From NCBI GenBank assembly GCA_951799405.1, contig OX637332.1, positions 28,248,832 to 28,312,831 on the forward strand: DNA of 64,000 bases, given 5' to 3'. The stretch is from Agapetus fuscipes (Eukaryota; Arthropoda; Insecta; Trichoptera; Glossosomatidae). The notes under the pieces are model-generated. The model saw nothing but the letters and a program-made list of their open reading frames with translations, searched no databases and had not been told where the DNA came from. This document shows positions 9,885-21,544 of this stretch, in pieces (the stretch's first letter is position 1; every line of letters starts with the position of its first letter). A program made the translations under genes and the position numbers.

Positions 9885-10055
9885 GTGAACTTTCCCAGTG
9901 AAAGTCCCTTGTATATTTATAAATTGAATTGAAAAAACACAGTTGATGTTGCAAGATTCTTCTGAAGATGCCTTATTTTATTTCATTGTAGCGAAAAAAA
10001 TGAATAAAAAGCGTATCAAAACTGTGTTTTCAATTCAATTTCTAAATATATGATA
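9885..10055 (+). repeat. Penelope-like fragment with terminal inverted segments
   Basis: The segment TTGAATTGAAAAAACACAG at about 9924 recurs inverted (CTGTGTTTTCAATTCAA) at about 10022. Between them CTGAAGATGCC is followed by GAAA 20 bases later, like a degraded hammerhead core. A related stretch is at 21550-21640. It is assigned to Penelope-like elements by this resemblance only. Confidence 0.35.
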
Positions 10056-10118
10056 TTGACTTACATTATTTGGAAGTTGATTTTCGAGATCTGTTGCTGT
10101 GGTCTGTCGGAGCTGGGG

Positions 10119-10150
10119 CTTCCGGACGTTTCGCTCACATCTGCGATGAG
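10119..10150 (-). ncRNA. half hammerhead-like motif (5' core replaced by A-run)
   Basis: The minus strand has stem II CUCA/UGAG, then GAAACGUC and CGGAAG, identical to the 3' half of the motifs at 21869 and 41072. The position of CUGANGA is occupied by a run of A (T-run on + at 10151-10159). The downstream sequence (GAGCTCCGACAGACC...) is the same element as at 40860-41176. Confidence 0.4.
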
Positions 10151-10554
10151 TTTTTTTTTATCGTGATGATGTTGTGATGCAACGTTAGTGAAACTGTTAT
10201 AGATTTCGGAAAGTAACTCTTGTGGTGAAAGCTTAAAAAAACCTTTGTTATATTTTATTTTCAAAATGACATTTTCAAAGCAAAATAATTATGGATGCTT
10301 GACAGTTTTAATTACATAAAACTTACGTAATAAACATTTAGTATGAATGAAAATGGCTTAGTAAAATATTTTGTGCATAACTTGTCACTTTAACTAGTAG
10401 CACCGACTAGTCCTTATGTAATAATTAAAGATCTGCTTACAAAAATGGTATTTCTACATTTTTCAGTTTTTCATTCAATTAGCGTCGAAATAGATTACAA
10501 TCTTTTGGCACACGAAAACTAAATTTTACTTTAAACAAACGTAAAAAAAAATAC

Positions 10555-10860
10555 ACTTACAGCGGTGTACAGATCTCATGGCAGTTTGAAGACACTACGG
10601 AACAGAGCGAGCGAGCAAGGTCGGTGGAGAGAGAAAGAGAGAGACAGAACAGGTACCTGTCTCAGTCACGCTACTGCGCTTGCGCCGCCGGCTCTTTCCT
10701 TGGAAAAGGGGTCACAAGTCTTGACAATAACTAAATAGTACCGCAAGCTGCGTCTGACCCATATACCAAACATTATTGTTGCTCTCGGCTACGAAGCGAA
10801 ATCACCGCCTCTGTACCCGCTCATTGCGGCTAGAAAAAATAACATAATACATACAATACA
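10555..10860. promoter_or_regulatory. GC-rich island with GAGA-type motifs (possible regulatory)
   Basis: Bases 10628-10650 hold a run of GAGAG/AGAGAG. They are followed by a CG-containing block (CTGCGCTTGCGCCGCCGGC at 10675-10693) that stands out from the AT-rich surroundings. GAGA-factor sites and such islands mark many insect promoters. No ORF or TATA box can be tied to it. Confidence 0.25.
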
Positions 10861-10984
10861 GCGCTCAATATTACCCACTTCTGCCATGGTAAACACAAGT
10901 AAATAGATATGCTATTATTTATTATTATTATTATTTGTAAGGCACTGCTTTGTGACGGCTGTCTTTCCTAGAATATTCTATGGT

Positions 10985-11400
10985 ACACAATTTGTGACAG
11001 AACTGCACATCACAGAACTATACATGACAAAACGAAACATGACAGGAAATCTTAATGACAGTTCATCACATGACAAAACATCACAGGAAAGTGCATTACA
11101 ATGTCACATGCAAAAACATCACATGACAACTGTGTTTGTGATGTTTTGTCATGTGATGTTTTGTCTTTGTGTTGTTTTGTTATATGATGTTTTGTCATGT
11201 GATGTTTTGTCTTTGTGTTGTTTTGTCATATGATGTTTTGTCATGTGATGTTTTGTCTTTGTGTTGTTTTGTCATATGATGTTTTGTCATGTGATGTAGG
11301 TACTGTCATTGAGATGTTCTTTCATGTGTTGTTCTTTCATGTGTTGTTCTTTTATGTGTTGTTCTGTCATGTGTCGTTATGTCGTGTGTCGGTTTTCTCA
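10985..11400. repeat. minisatellite with inverted arm
   Basis: From about 11130 a unit of about 52 bp built from TGATGTTTTGTCATGTGATG and TTTGTGTTGTTTTGTCATA repeats about three times, then decays into shorter GTTCTTTCATGTGTT copies to 11400. Upstream, 11040-11120 carries the reverse complement (CATCACATGACAAAACATCA), so the two sides can fold back on each other. ORFs here are translations of the repeat. Confidence 0.8.
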
Positions 11401-12510
11401 CTGTGCCGTTCAATTCTGTCACCTTTGAAAATATATCGTTTCTCAGCGGGCAAGCGTAACAGGTATATGTGACTAGGGTAGGTATTAAGAAACCTATATA
11501 ATGTACGTTTTAAAGATATATTCACATTTAAGATTCATACCCACATGCATGATCAAAGCAGACACAAGTAAGTTCGTAAATACATAATATAATAACCGTA
11601 ATTTCGAATTAACATAAACCATACAATATACATTCTTGTTTAATCTGTATTTTTTTATCTGAATGTTAATAAATATATTTGCAACTTAGATTAGATATTA
11701 TAGAATGAAACGAAAATTATATCTGACACCCTCAGTGATAGTTGAACCCGTTACCGTCTGGTTTTTAACTCGAGCGTTGTTTTTACTGAGCTATCGACTG
11801 GACTATTTACTATGCATAGTTATAAAAAACAGTGAGATCGTTCAAAAGGTTTTGATTACTACCCGCGCGTTGACATCATTTTCCACAGAAGAATCTTGAC
11901 ACACTGAAACGGACGTAGGTATAGAAAAACAAACCCGAAGCGTTAAATATCAATTAAACTACGGTGAAATCTAAAAAAGGTTTTGTTTTTATTGAGCGAA
12001 GCCTAGTTTAATCGAATTTTAACGCTAAAATTATGTAAGTATGATACCTTTCATTTTTTTCAATGGAACTCCGAGACGTCGTTTCAAAGAATTGTCAGTT
12101 TTTTTTTTAATATTCGTGTAAAAATATCTGTGGCACATCTATTTTTAGATTTTATATTGCTATAAAACAACAATAATAATAAAAGTCAGTACCATTGCTT
12201 GTTTTCATCGTTTATATTTTACATCCCTTTGAGCTGGTAAGATTGATGTCATTGGGTTATTAAAAATTAAAAATATTTGAATATTTTATTACTGAAATAA
12301 AAAACGTACAAACCTATTATTAACATAGGCTAAAATAGATTACAGCATTCCATTTCTAAGAAAATATTTACTCTATATAAACATAACAGGTAGAAAAACT
12401 TTATAGTATATGCTTCATACTTGTTTATCATACATTTTTCATTTCTATATTAGAATGTATAAAAGTAAAAACAAAACTGACTTGCCTTAATTACGTGCTA
12501 AATCTTATTT
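11401..12510. other. no feature recognised
   Basis: AT-rich. The short stretch at 11678-11697 (TTTGCAACTTAGATTAGATA) is the terminal 20 bp of a LINE unit. Nothing else was identified. Confidence 0.35.
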
Positions 12511-12514
12511 TACG

Positions 12515-13143
12515 AAGAAGTATGTGTTCCCACTCATTCGCTATTTCAGAGATTTGATCCTTCCATACTTTTTTCGGTCTTCATCTCCCACGACATCCAT
12601 CTATTCTAGCAACATATACTTTCTTCGTCAATCTTTCATCACTCATTCTCTCCATACGCCCGAACCAATCCAGAGTCATAATAAAAGGAAGACTTGTATG
12701 AAAAAGGTTATGACTCTGGATGAAATGAAAGAAGTATGCAAGGACAGGAAGAAGTGGCGGCTAATCTGCAAAGTTGATTTCTAATGTTGGTGTATTAATT
12801 TGCTACATTTTTTGCATAGGAAATTTTTGACTTTTTTTGTATGGATTTATTTTTAAGGTTTTGTTCTTTTTTATATTTAAATGTAATTTATTATTCATAT
12901 TCCTTGACTTATAGGTTGGTATGAGGCTGACCACCCATACTGTAGAAAATTGTTCACTTTGCCAATGTCACCCCTTTTTCAGGGAAGGTCGGCAAAAGTT
13001 GTGTGGCTTATGTTCATTTGAGGTTTGGATTTTATTTGTACGTACACATTCAGCATTTGTGAGCGCGAACTACACTTGTTGGTTTGTGGGCATACATCTG
13101 AGAGCTTTAAATGAATATATCCTTGCAATTTAGACTATAGATT
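12515..13143 (+). mobile_element. LINE copy with inverted 5' segment (twin-priming type)
   Basis: From 12660 the + strand gives RT codons (QSHNKRKTCMKKVMTLDEMK, stop after KVDF at 12783), UTR and the 3' unit with a short TTAGACTATAGA tail. The preceding 12515-12658 reads on the minus strand as the adjacent upstream piece of the same ORF (MERMSDERLTKKVYVARIDG, then KVWKDQISEIANEWE). The inverted piece ends exactly where the direct piece begins in the intact element. This is the 5'-inversion structure produced by twin priming in LINE retroposition. Confidence 0.8.
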
Positions 13144-13550
13144 ATGTGTTGAAAATTAAAAATTAAATAAAATCTTTTTTAAACAAAAATCCAAAAGAAT
13201 ACGCATTTTTTTTATTACTGAGTACCCGATTTTTCTTTGAGGTCAATAAACTCTTAAAAATAACGCGTGTTTTATAATTAATGGGTGTATTCAATAAAAT
13301 ATGTAAATGCCAGTTTTCATGCATAAAATAAATTTAAAAAAACTACTCTCGATAATCTATGATTTTTTTTTGAAGTTATCAAGTACCCGAATAACTTAAA
13401 TTAATTGCTGTTTGAATAGCCGTTAGGTTGCCTCTATCTGAAATCTAAATAACTTGGAACGAATTAATTGGGAATTTACAGCAATAAACGAACACCGAAA
13501 CAGTGAGACAGCCAGTGAAACACTGGCTTTCTTCAGCCATTTCGCTCCCC

Positions 13551-14043
13551 CAGTTCTTGTTTACCGTATACGCCAATCTAATCTAATCTAATCTAATCTA
13601 ATCTAAGCTGCAAAGATATATATCATTTAAAATATATTAAATGCATTTCCACAAACAGATATGTATAATTTCGCGCTAATGTGGACCTACAATATAAAAA
13701 CCCAATCTCAAATGAAAATAAGGCTTGCAACTCTTGCCGTCCTTCCCTGAAACAGGTGTGACATTGGTAAAGTGAACCATTTTTTACAGTATGGGTGGTC
13801 AGCCGCATAACAACTTATAAGTCAAGGAACAATCTTGTCAAATATGACTTATTCATGCAGTTGTCTTTTAATCAAATTCTACACAATCTGAACTAAGAAA
13901 AACCGTAATACTCGATAATATGAGAGTTCTTTTAAATATTTTTAAAAGAAATTTCTTGTTTTCATTAGACACATTGGTCCAGTACACATGCAAACATTGC
14001 TCATGTAAAATTTTCTCGATGGCGTATACGGCAAACAAGAACT
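13551..14043. mobile_element. TIR element (MITE family 2) interrupted by LINE unit
   Basis: The ends CAGTTCTTGTTTACCGTATA and (reverse complement) AGTTCTTGTTTGCCGTATAC are inverted repeats. Its body matches the uninterrupted copy at 45233-45478 in opposite orientation. Removing the LINE insert (13580-13829) and one CAATCT restores the continuous element. Confidence 0.8.
13580..13829 (-). mobile_element. LINE 3' unit, 250 bp, with 6-bp target duplication
   Basis: Inserted in the TIR element above between two copies of CAATCT (13574-13579 and 13830-13835). It starts at GTTCCTTGACTTATAAG and ends in (TTAGA)4-5. The inserted unit contains no RT or upstream UTR, which defines the short mobile form. 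Confidence 0.85.
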
Positions 14044-14202
14044 AAGGCCGCGATTTGCCAAGCGAGCGGGTGAATCAAACGTCAGCTGCTATCGCAGTCC
14101 AATTAAATGCCTGATTTGTAAAATAGACTAAAATTAGTAGCTCAGAGTCAAATCAAAGCAAATCTCATTTATCGCAGTGAATGTTTATTTAATTTTTAAT
14201 TC

Positions 14203-14455
14203 CTTGACTGATAGGTTGGTATGAGGTTGACCACCCATACTGTAAAAAATGCTTCACTTTGCCAATGTCACCCCTGTTCCAGGGAAGGTCGGCAAGAGTT
14301 GCAGAGCTTATGTTCATTTGAGATTGGGTTTTTTATATTGTAGGTCCACATGCGGCACGTGTGAGCGCGAAATTATGCGTGTCTGCTTGTGGGAATGCAT
14401 TTAATATGAATCTCAAATGATACATATCTTTGCAGCTTGGATCTAGATTAGATTA
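14203..14455 (+). mobile_element. LINE 3' unit, short form
   Basis: Starts at TTCCTTGACTGATAGG after unrelated sequence and ends in TAGATTAGATTAAG. Confidence 0.85.
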
Positions 14456-14618
14456 AGAATGTTTATTTAATACATCAATAAGTGAATTAAAAACCAAATC
14501 CGAATTTTTGAGTTTACTTTCTGTATAACTCATCAGTAAAACAGAGCAAAAATATTGAAAATGCATTCAAGAAATAATGATCGTTCAATTCTTTGTTATA
14601 TTATTTTATCTACGTTGC

Positions 14619-14872
14619 AAAGGGATATTAAATTAAAGATTCATATTACATGCATTCTCACAAACAGACACGTAAGAGTTGGCGCTCACACATGCCGCAT
14701 GTAAACTAACAAAAAAAATCCCAAATTATCTCAAATGAACATAAGCCCTGCAACTCTTGCCAATCTTCCTTGAAACAGAGGTCGCATTAGCAGTGAATAA
14801 TTTTTATATTTACGGCATTATTTTTATGTACACATACTGGGTAGTGAGCCTCATACCAACCTTTAAGTAAAG
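14619..14872 (-). mobile_element. LINE 3' unit, diverged
   Basis: Full length but older: the CAGGGGTGACATTGGCAAAG segment is disrupted and a small insertion lies at about 14800-14835. It begins at GTTCCTTTACTTAAAGG on the minus strand. Confidence 0.75.
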
Positions 14873-14879
14873 GAACTTC

Positions 14880-15800
14880 TTTTAATTTTCAGTACTTTTA
14901 AATTATCTTCAATCCAATTGAACTTATATTTTGCGCGTTTTTTTTAACCCACATTTTTTCATACAAACATTGTGCACAAATTGTGCAATTAATGCAGTAT
15001 CTCTATATTTTCATAAAGGTGGCATTTTCCTATGAAATATTTTATATTTTTATAAATAAGTTATCCAAATTGCGCCAACCATTTCATGAAAATTTTGTAA
15101 CTCTCAAATAAGCAATAGAAAAAATCAATAAAAAAGGACGTGTTATTTAAAAGAATATCTAGGAACAACACATTCTCTCAGGGGTCAGTCTCCCCTTCAC
15201 TGACCCACGCCCTGTATATCCATCCCATCCGGGGATATTTCACAGGACTCGCATGCAAAAGTTATGTGAGATACGAGTGGCAGAAGGCCCTCCCGTGAAG
15301 CAACACTTTCCCAAGTGCTTACACAAAGCAAAAGAGGCTCAGAAATCACTGAAAGATAGCCGTATCTAGGAACAGCTCTAATGTAAGAACTGTTAAATGG
15401 TGCTTGATTGGATTAGCCTCCAAGCCGTTGTGTTAATGTGGTTGATAAAAAATCGGTGGCCGAACAATTATTATCAGTTAAATATTTGTTACGTTAAAAC
15501 CAGTATTATACTGGCACAAACATAAAATACCGCTAGTTGCGTAGTAGAAATCAATTGATTGCGTTAAATAAAAATACTCGCGTTATTCTTCTTCATACTT
15601 TTATTTTTCATTCAATAATAGCTCAGACTGCAAGAATTTTGTATGTTTGTAAACATATTATACCGAGTTTCAAATAGAATTTGTTCATTTCAGCCTACAT
15701 GTTTTCTCATCTCTGTGATGAAATTTTCATTGTGTGAAATACTACAGGTTAGTATCGATAATTCACTACTAAAGTTCTTCAGTCTTCAGTCTTCAAATAT
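14880..15800. other. no gene recognised
   Basis: Contains a GC-richer patch at 15175-15320 without a splice-bounded frame. The 62-codon ORF at 15643-15831 has no recognisable domain and runs into the MITE at 15802. Confidence 0.35.
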
Positions 15801-15801
15801 C

Positions 15802-16038
15802 TGTGTGCGAAAGGAACAACGGGATGAGTAAAAAAATGCAAGTGAAGAGAACCAAAATAAAATTGAAGGAATTGTCAAATATTTGAAATAATTATTTATG
15901 TCGTTTGTCCTTTTTCAAGGTAGGTACATCGTTTTTTTTTTACTCAAATCATTTTTTCTTGCCAGATCTAAAGATTCACTCTGCATATTAAAGTCAAAAC
16001 TCGTTTTTTTTTACTCATACCGTTGTTCTTTTCGCCCA
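15802..16038. mobile_element. MITE family 1 (TGTGTGCGAAAGG TIR)
   Basis: Terminal inverted repeats TGTGTGCGAAAGGAACAACG (left) and TGGGCGAAAAGAACAACGG (right, reverse complement) enclose 237 bp without coding capacity. A second copy, in opposite orientation, is at 36791-37039. Confidence 0.8.
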
Positions 16039-16059
16039 TTTCTGCACGTCTAACAAGGC

Positions 16060-16192
16060 CGAAGGTCGGCAAGAGTTGCAGGGCTTACGTTCATTTGAGA
16101 TTGGGTTTTTACATTGTATGTTCACATGAGGCATGTGTTTGCGCGAACTTATCCGTATCTGCTTGTGAGAATGCGTTTAATATGAATTAAAA
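16060..16192 (+). mobile_element. LINE 3' unit, internal fragment
   Basis: Begins at GAAGGTCGGCAAGAGTTGCA and stops at TTTAATATGAAT, so both ends are missing. It lies 22 bp from the MITE. Confidence 0.75.
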
Positions 16193-16199
16193 ACATTCA

Positions 16200-16985
16200 T
16201 ACTGCATTATCTGACATACAATTTAAAACTAAATCAAAGATAAGAATAAATAACTGAAATCAGCTTAGGAGATATGTAAGCCTCTGTCTAAGCTGATTCT
16301 CACTCAGGTGGAAGATATCATACTTAGTAGAAACAATCATTCATCTCCAGTTTTCGCTCCAACCACCTTTAGATTTAGTCTTAAAATTACCAAAAACACA
16401 TTCGATCCAGATGTACCAAATTGAAAATGCAACGTGCAATTGAATAGCCGATAAGTAAATGATTACGCAACCGAATGGATGTTTTTATCGGAATCAGCTG
16501 TGGAGGTGCATCGCCTCTCCGCACGCCAAACATGTATGTATGTAGTCACGCACGTTTCCTTCGACGCAACACCTCTGCGCATGTTTTACTAATGCTCTTG
16601 CACGTCGCAACCGGTGATCGCGAACCAACTTTTAAATAAGCAATGTGTGCAGTGGCCCAACAATGAAATCTGCGGGTTTGTTGGCCTGTCGATGGATTGG
16701 CGAAACAAGCATTTGCCGAAATGTAAATGCATTCAAAATTGATTGGGAAATAAAATAAAACAATGAGCTGTAAGTAAAGAAAGAAGTAAATATAAAACAA
16801 AATATTCTCGCTAAGTTAAGTGCAAAAGTGTTTTTCTTTTATACAAGCAGACCACCATAGTGAAATTTTAAACTATGACTACGAACGAGATAAATGTCTT
16901 CCCCAAGATTGTCCGCTTCACTTTAGACAAGACTCTTTTATTCACAGATGAAATGTTTGTTTTGCCTATTCATAATTACGTTTAT
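16200..16985. other. unassigned; GC-richer patch at 16490-16700
   Basis: The minus-strand ORF at 16546-16800 lies here (84 codons, hydrophobic start, basic end). It has no recognisable family or splice context, and its coding nature is not supported. Confidence 0.3.
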
Positions 16986-16991
16986 ACGCAG

Positions 16992-17215
16992 GGAACATAC
17001 TGTAAAAAATGGTTCACTTTGCCAATGTCACCCCTGTTTCAGGGAAGGTCGGCAAAAGTTGTGGGGCTTATGTTCATTTGAGGTTTGGATTTTATTTGTA
17101 AGTACACATTCAGCATTTGTAAGCGCGAACTACACTTGTTGGTTTGTGGGCATACATCTGAGAGCTTTAAATGAATATATCTTTGCAACTTAGATTATAG
17201 ATTATAGATTATAGA
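16992..17215 (+). mobile_element. LINE 3' unit, TTATAGA-tail subfamily
   Basis: Lacks the first 40 bp. The body is closest to 12900-13143 and the tail is three copies of TTATAGA. Confidence 0.85.
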
Positions 17216-17299
17216 ACCATTCAGTTAGTGCTATGATAGAACGATCGAAGGCAATACACAGTTTAGAATCTTTTACCAAAGCGTTGTTAATTTGAATAC

Positions 17300-17415
17300 C
17301 TACAGAGCTGTCTTCAAGCTTTGTTGTCTCTTTAGAGAACGCCAATTCTCAAGCAAGATCCAGTTGCTGTAACGCTTGATAAACCTTTTGTAACAGGTTT
17401 CTAGTAAAGGCAGAT
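17300..17415 (-). mobile_element. SINE family G middle fragment
   Basis: The GCCAATTCTCAAGCAAGATC block and the following GGTAAAG region identify it. Head and tail are absent. Confidence 0.55.
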
Positions 17416-17799
17416 ATTTTTTTAAACACAGTGTGTTTACTGGAAGAAGGAATAAATAAATTCGTAAGTATGTAGCATTGATAAGTGTGTATAAAAAGAT
17501 TACAGTGAAATTGTAAATTAAATACTAAAACCTTAAGTCGCAGACATCATGCGGACCTGTGATACATAGGATATCATACCATGTAGCAGAACCAGACGTA
17601 GATTTTTAAGGGATCCCATCAATAGAATACACGACTCAGGATCCCATTTAGAAAGACCTCCAAAGATGTGGAAGGATATCGGGACTTCCACCGCCCAGGA
17701 GAAGCTCATTATCTGTGAAAAGAAAACAGATCTATGATTTAAATAAAAAAAGAAGAAAAAGTAGAAACTCGCCCCGTAACCATGTACAAATTATTTCTA

Positions 17800-18292
17800 T
17801 AATCTAAAATCTAAGTTGCAAGGATATATTAATTTAAAGCTCTCAGATGTATGCCCACAAACCAACACGTGTAGTTCGCGCTTACAAATGCTGAATGTGT
17901 ACTTTACAAATAAAATCCAAACCTCAAATGAACATAAGCTCCACAACTTTTTCCGACCTTCCCTGACACAGGGGTGACATCGGCAAAGTGAACCATTTTG
18001 TACAGTATGGATGGTCAGCCTCATACCAACCTATAAGTCAAGGAATACGAATAATAAATTACATTTAAATATAAAAAAGAACAAAACCTTAAAAATAAAT
18101 CCATACAAAAAAAGTCAAAATTTTCCTATCCAAAAAAAATGTAGCAAATTAATAAACTAACATTAGAAATCAACATTACAGATTAGCCGCCACTTCTTCC
18201 TGTCCTTGCATACTTCTTTCATTTCATCCAGAGTCATAACCTTTTTCATACAAGTCCTCCTTTTATTATGACTCAGGATATCCCATTTCTGA
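17800..18292 (-). mobile_element. LINE copy: RT C-terminus, UTR and 3' unit
   Basis: On the minus strand, codons from about 18288 (RRTCMKKVMTLDEMKEVCK, RKKWRLICN) are followed by the UTR variant also seen at 12783-12900, and then the unit ending in TTATAGA. It is the same subfamily as 12515-13143 but without the inversion. Confidence 0.8.
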
Positions 18293-18715
18293 TTTTTAAT
18301 ATCTAAGAAGAAGATGTTTTAAACATTTAGGCGCGTGTGGTTCTCGAGGAATTCCCGTCTGGCGTAGTAGCACGTGAACTTATGTAATAAAAAAAATAAC
18401 GCCCATACTTAATGATACTAGTTTTGTGTTATTTCACATCGGTCATGGCATCGTAATTCGTGTGTAACGCCGAAAATTGGAAACCGGTACCTTGACCGAG
18501 AACGAATCTGTCGGTCAGTGCGGTAATAATTAATAAATCATAGGTGTGTGCGGGTAGATGCTAATGCTGTAAAACAGGGGATCCCAAAGTTGTTTGCTTC
18601 GCAGACCCCTTACGATTTTTTCTCTATTTATCCCCAAAACAATGTCGTTCCCTTGTTAGTAATAGTGAATTTTCCGAAACTTCTTTTAATAAATTATCTT
18701 CTTTAGTTATTTGGC

Positions 18716-18950
18716 TATAATCTAAGTTTCAAAGAAATATTACATTTAGAATTAATCTTAAAAGTAGCCCACAGACACCTATAATCTTGCTTACACTGTT
18801 ACACATACCGCATGATAACTAACGACAAAAAAAATCTCAAATAAACATAAGCCCTGCAACGTTTACCGACCTTCCCTGAAACAGGAATGACATGAGCTAA
18901 CCATTTTTTACAGTATGCGTGGTCAGCATAATCTGTAAGTAAAGGACCTT
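18716..18950 (-). mobile_element. LINE 3' unit, diverged
   Basis: Recognised by ACAGTATGCGTGGTCAGC and the CTGCAACGTTTACCGACCTT segment. The tail is degraded. Confidence 0.7.
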
Positions 18951-18973
18951 TAATTCTGGCTAATTTACTACAT

Positions 18974-19221
18974 CGCACCCCAGTGCTTGTTTGGCTTAAC
19001 TACTATTCAATCGGAAGAAGACCTTTCAATGGCATTGTCTTAATAATCACATTCCACTCAATCTGAGCTAAGAAAAAACGTAAATCACGATAATGTGAGA
19101 GTTGTTTTAAATATTTTTTAAATCAATTTACAGTTTCCAGCAGACACATTGGTCTAGTACACATATAAACATCGTTCATGTGAAATTTTCTCTGATAGAC
19201 AAAAGACAAACAAGCGCTATG
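18974..19221. mobile_element. MITE family 2 copy
   Basis: The ends CAGTGCTTGTTTGGC and AGCGCTTGTTTGTC (reverse complement) and the internal CACATTGGTCTAGTACACAT match the copies at 13551 and 45233. Confidence 0.7.
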
Positions 19222-19239
19222 GAGACGGCATGATAAGAG

Positions 19240-19870
19240 AGCACAGTTTTTGTGCGTATCACACCCCAAAGGCCCTCTCCAGTTACGGATAAGGCTTTTT
19301 ACAAATGCGTTGTTATTTTTCGAATAATGATAAACGGAAAACTTTGGGAGGCTCTGCTGTAAAATGTACCGTGGTGGTCACGCCGGCCGTATGCCGCACC
19401 CACTCAGCTGCGCATCATATTTTAATCATCTTTGGCCCGATAAACTCTTACGAAGACCGGTCTCCACATCCACGAGCATGCGCGAGTACCTACATACGGG
19501 GAGGGCGGTGTAATATTTTGACATGCGAATTTTTAAAACTGTAAATCAAGGCGTTTGATCACCGATGCAACTAGAGTCCGGTTGTCAGCATTATTTTGTG
19601 ACAAGCTACAATTAAAATTGAATAAATTAACTTTTTTATGGGAGCAGTTAAGTATTTTGTAATTTTGACACAAATAATATTTTCTATCCACCCATTTTGA
19701 GAATGTATTTGTAAAATAAGTGCATAATTTCTTGTTTGATCACGTGTCTTTTTTACTTTATTTTGTCCATGGTGTCCAAGCAACATGCACAAAATAAGAG
19801 ATCGTTTCATTGACCAGTTTTTTTTAATGTTTGCTTGGCACTCTTTACCTGAAAATCATTACACAGAATT
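19240..19870. other. unassigned; GC-rich patch 19340-19510
   Basis: A 3' scrap of SINE G is at 19245-19290. The 79-codon ORF at 19305-19544 covers the GC-rich patch but has no recognisable domain and no splice-site support. Confidence 0.3.
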
Positions 19871-19874
19871 TCTG

Positions 19875-19945
19875 AATAAGCCCTGCAACGTTTGCCGACC
19901 TTCCCTGAAATAGAAGTGACATTGGCAAAGCGAATCATATTTTCA
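19875..19945 (-). mobile_element. LINE 3' unit fragment
   Basis: Seventy bases around GCCGACCTTCCCTGAAATAG and GACATTGGCAAAGCGAA. Confidence 0.6.
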
Positions 19946-19949
19946 AAGA

Positions 19950-20665
19950 AAATCATCATGTCATCTAACCTTTATTCTCCTCATGCTTAATTTTTTTTTG
20001 ACCCTGGTTACATCGTTTGTACATGCAAATCAACTTAATTCTAATTTCCCATGTCTCGACTCGTATTTCCTATTTTTTCATTACTGTAAAGCAAATGCTA
20101 ATAATACTATCACTAGTAATGAATGCATAGGTAATAATAATCAAATACATGAATGAACTTGTGAGAAATCTTGTGTTGCAGATTGATTACAAGCGTTTAT
20201 GTAACGATATTTTATTCCAGTATCAAGTGCAAACTTCATAAATTATGTCAGAAATATTACATTCCTCGCAATATCAACTTTCAAGTGAAATGATATACCT
20301 CAGATTCATCTAAACAATCTATGTATTATCAAAGTTCAAAAGATACTTTTAAAATTCACATTTATGCATCTTCACATGCAGAACGTACGTACAAGTTTGC
20401 GCTTACTCATGAGTATTTAAAGGAGAAAGCCCAAATATCAAATTAATATGAATTTTAATACTACTACCGCTTATCCTTAAACGGGGGAAACAAGTGAATC
20501 AATATCGAATACTATTCGGTTTTTTCACCCAAATCTTCCGTAAAATGTGTTTCTTACTATTCTTTTCTCAATGTCTTTGAAAAAAAATTACTTTGGTTTC
20601 GAGATCAAACACACAATGTGCACATCGATCGATAGATTTTATTTTATTTCTAAGCACCCTTTTTG
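19950..20665. other. no feature recognised
   Basis: AT-rich with no coding or repeat signal, apart from possible very old LINE-unit traces near 20330-20420. Confidence 0.3.
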
Positions 20666-20668
20666 CAA

Positions 20669-20905
20669 GTTCCTTGACAAATATATTGGTATGAGGCTGA
20701 CCCCACATGCTGTAAAAAAATAATCACCAATCCCACCCCGTTTTCATATAATAAAATATTTATATTCATGTGAATTTAGGTTTATTTTGTATGTACATAC
20801 ACAGCATGTGTAAACCCGAAGTTAAAATTGCTTGCTTGGGGGCATGCATAAGATGTGAACCTTGAATATCAATATATCTTTGCAACTTAGGTTATAGATT
20901 TAAAC
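20669..20905 (+). mobile_element. LINE 3' unit, old copy
   Basis: Begins GTTCCTTGACAAATATATTG and ends TTGCAACTTAGGTTATAGAT. The middle is strongly diverged. Confidence 0.7.
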
Positions 20906-21544
20906 CTTTAGATGTACAATATTATATACGTTAGTATTTTACCTTTAATAGTCATGCTACATTAATAAAATAAAGGCTTACTGTACTTCCAACACTCAAA
21001 ATAAAAATATGAATAAAATAATTAATTACCTATATTAAATATTCAAATTGTGCATGCATAATGCTCGACAAAATAATAAATCCAAAAAATCTCAACATCT
21101 GTTGAATACAGTGTTTGGAGGCGAGCATTTTGTTTGGTATGGGATGGCAGTACACCCATAATGAATACATCTGGAACATTCGCCCGATAAGATCTGCTCC
21201 AAATTCTCTGCTCGCTGAATAAAGACAAAGCCGAGACTTAGCTTGATTGGGCGCTAAGAGAATCCTTAACTGTAAACTCCGACTAAAACGTTGGGATCAG
21301 TTTCATCTTGTGAATTTAGACAATAATAAAATTAAAATGTAAACACGTCTTTGCTTTTGTATAAATTGAAAGAAAACTAAAACAAAATTTGCATATTAAA
21401 ACGTTAGCGTGGCAGAGAAAAACTTTTTTGATTTTTATAATCAAACCTTTGTGTTCAATTATATTTATGAAATCTTTGAAATGTTTCAGCGGAGACTTTG
21501 TTGAACATCATTTTAAAAAGTTTCAAAACATGGAAAAAACGTTA

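Noticed and set aside
10952..11472. Two + strand ORFs of 85-93 codons rich in Cys, Val and Phe
   Set aside because: Direct translation of the minisatellite unit.
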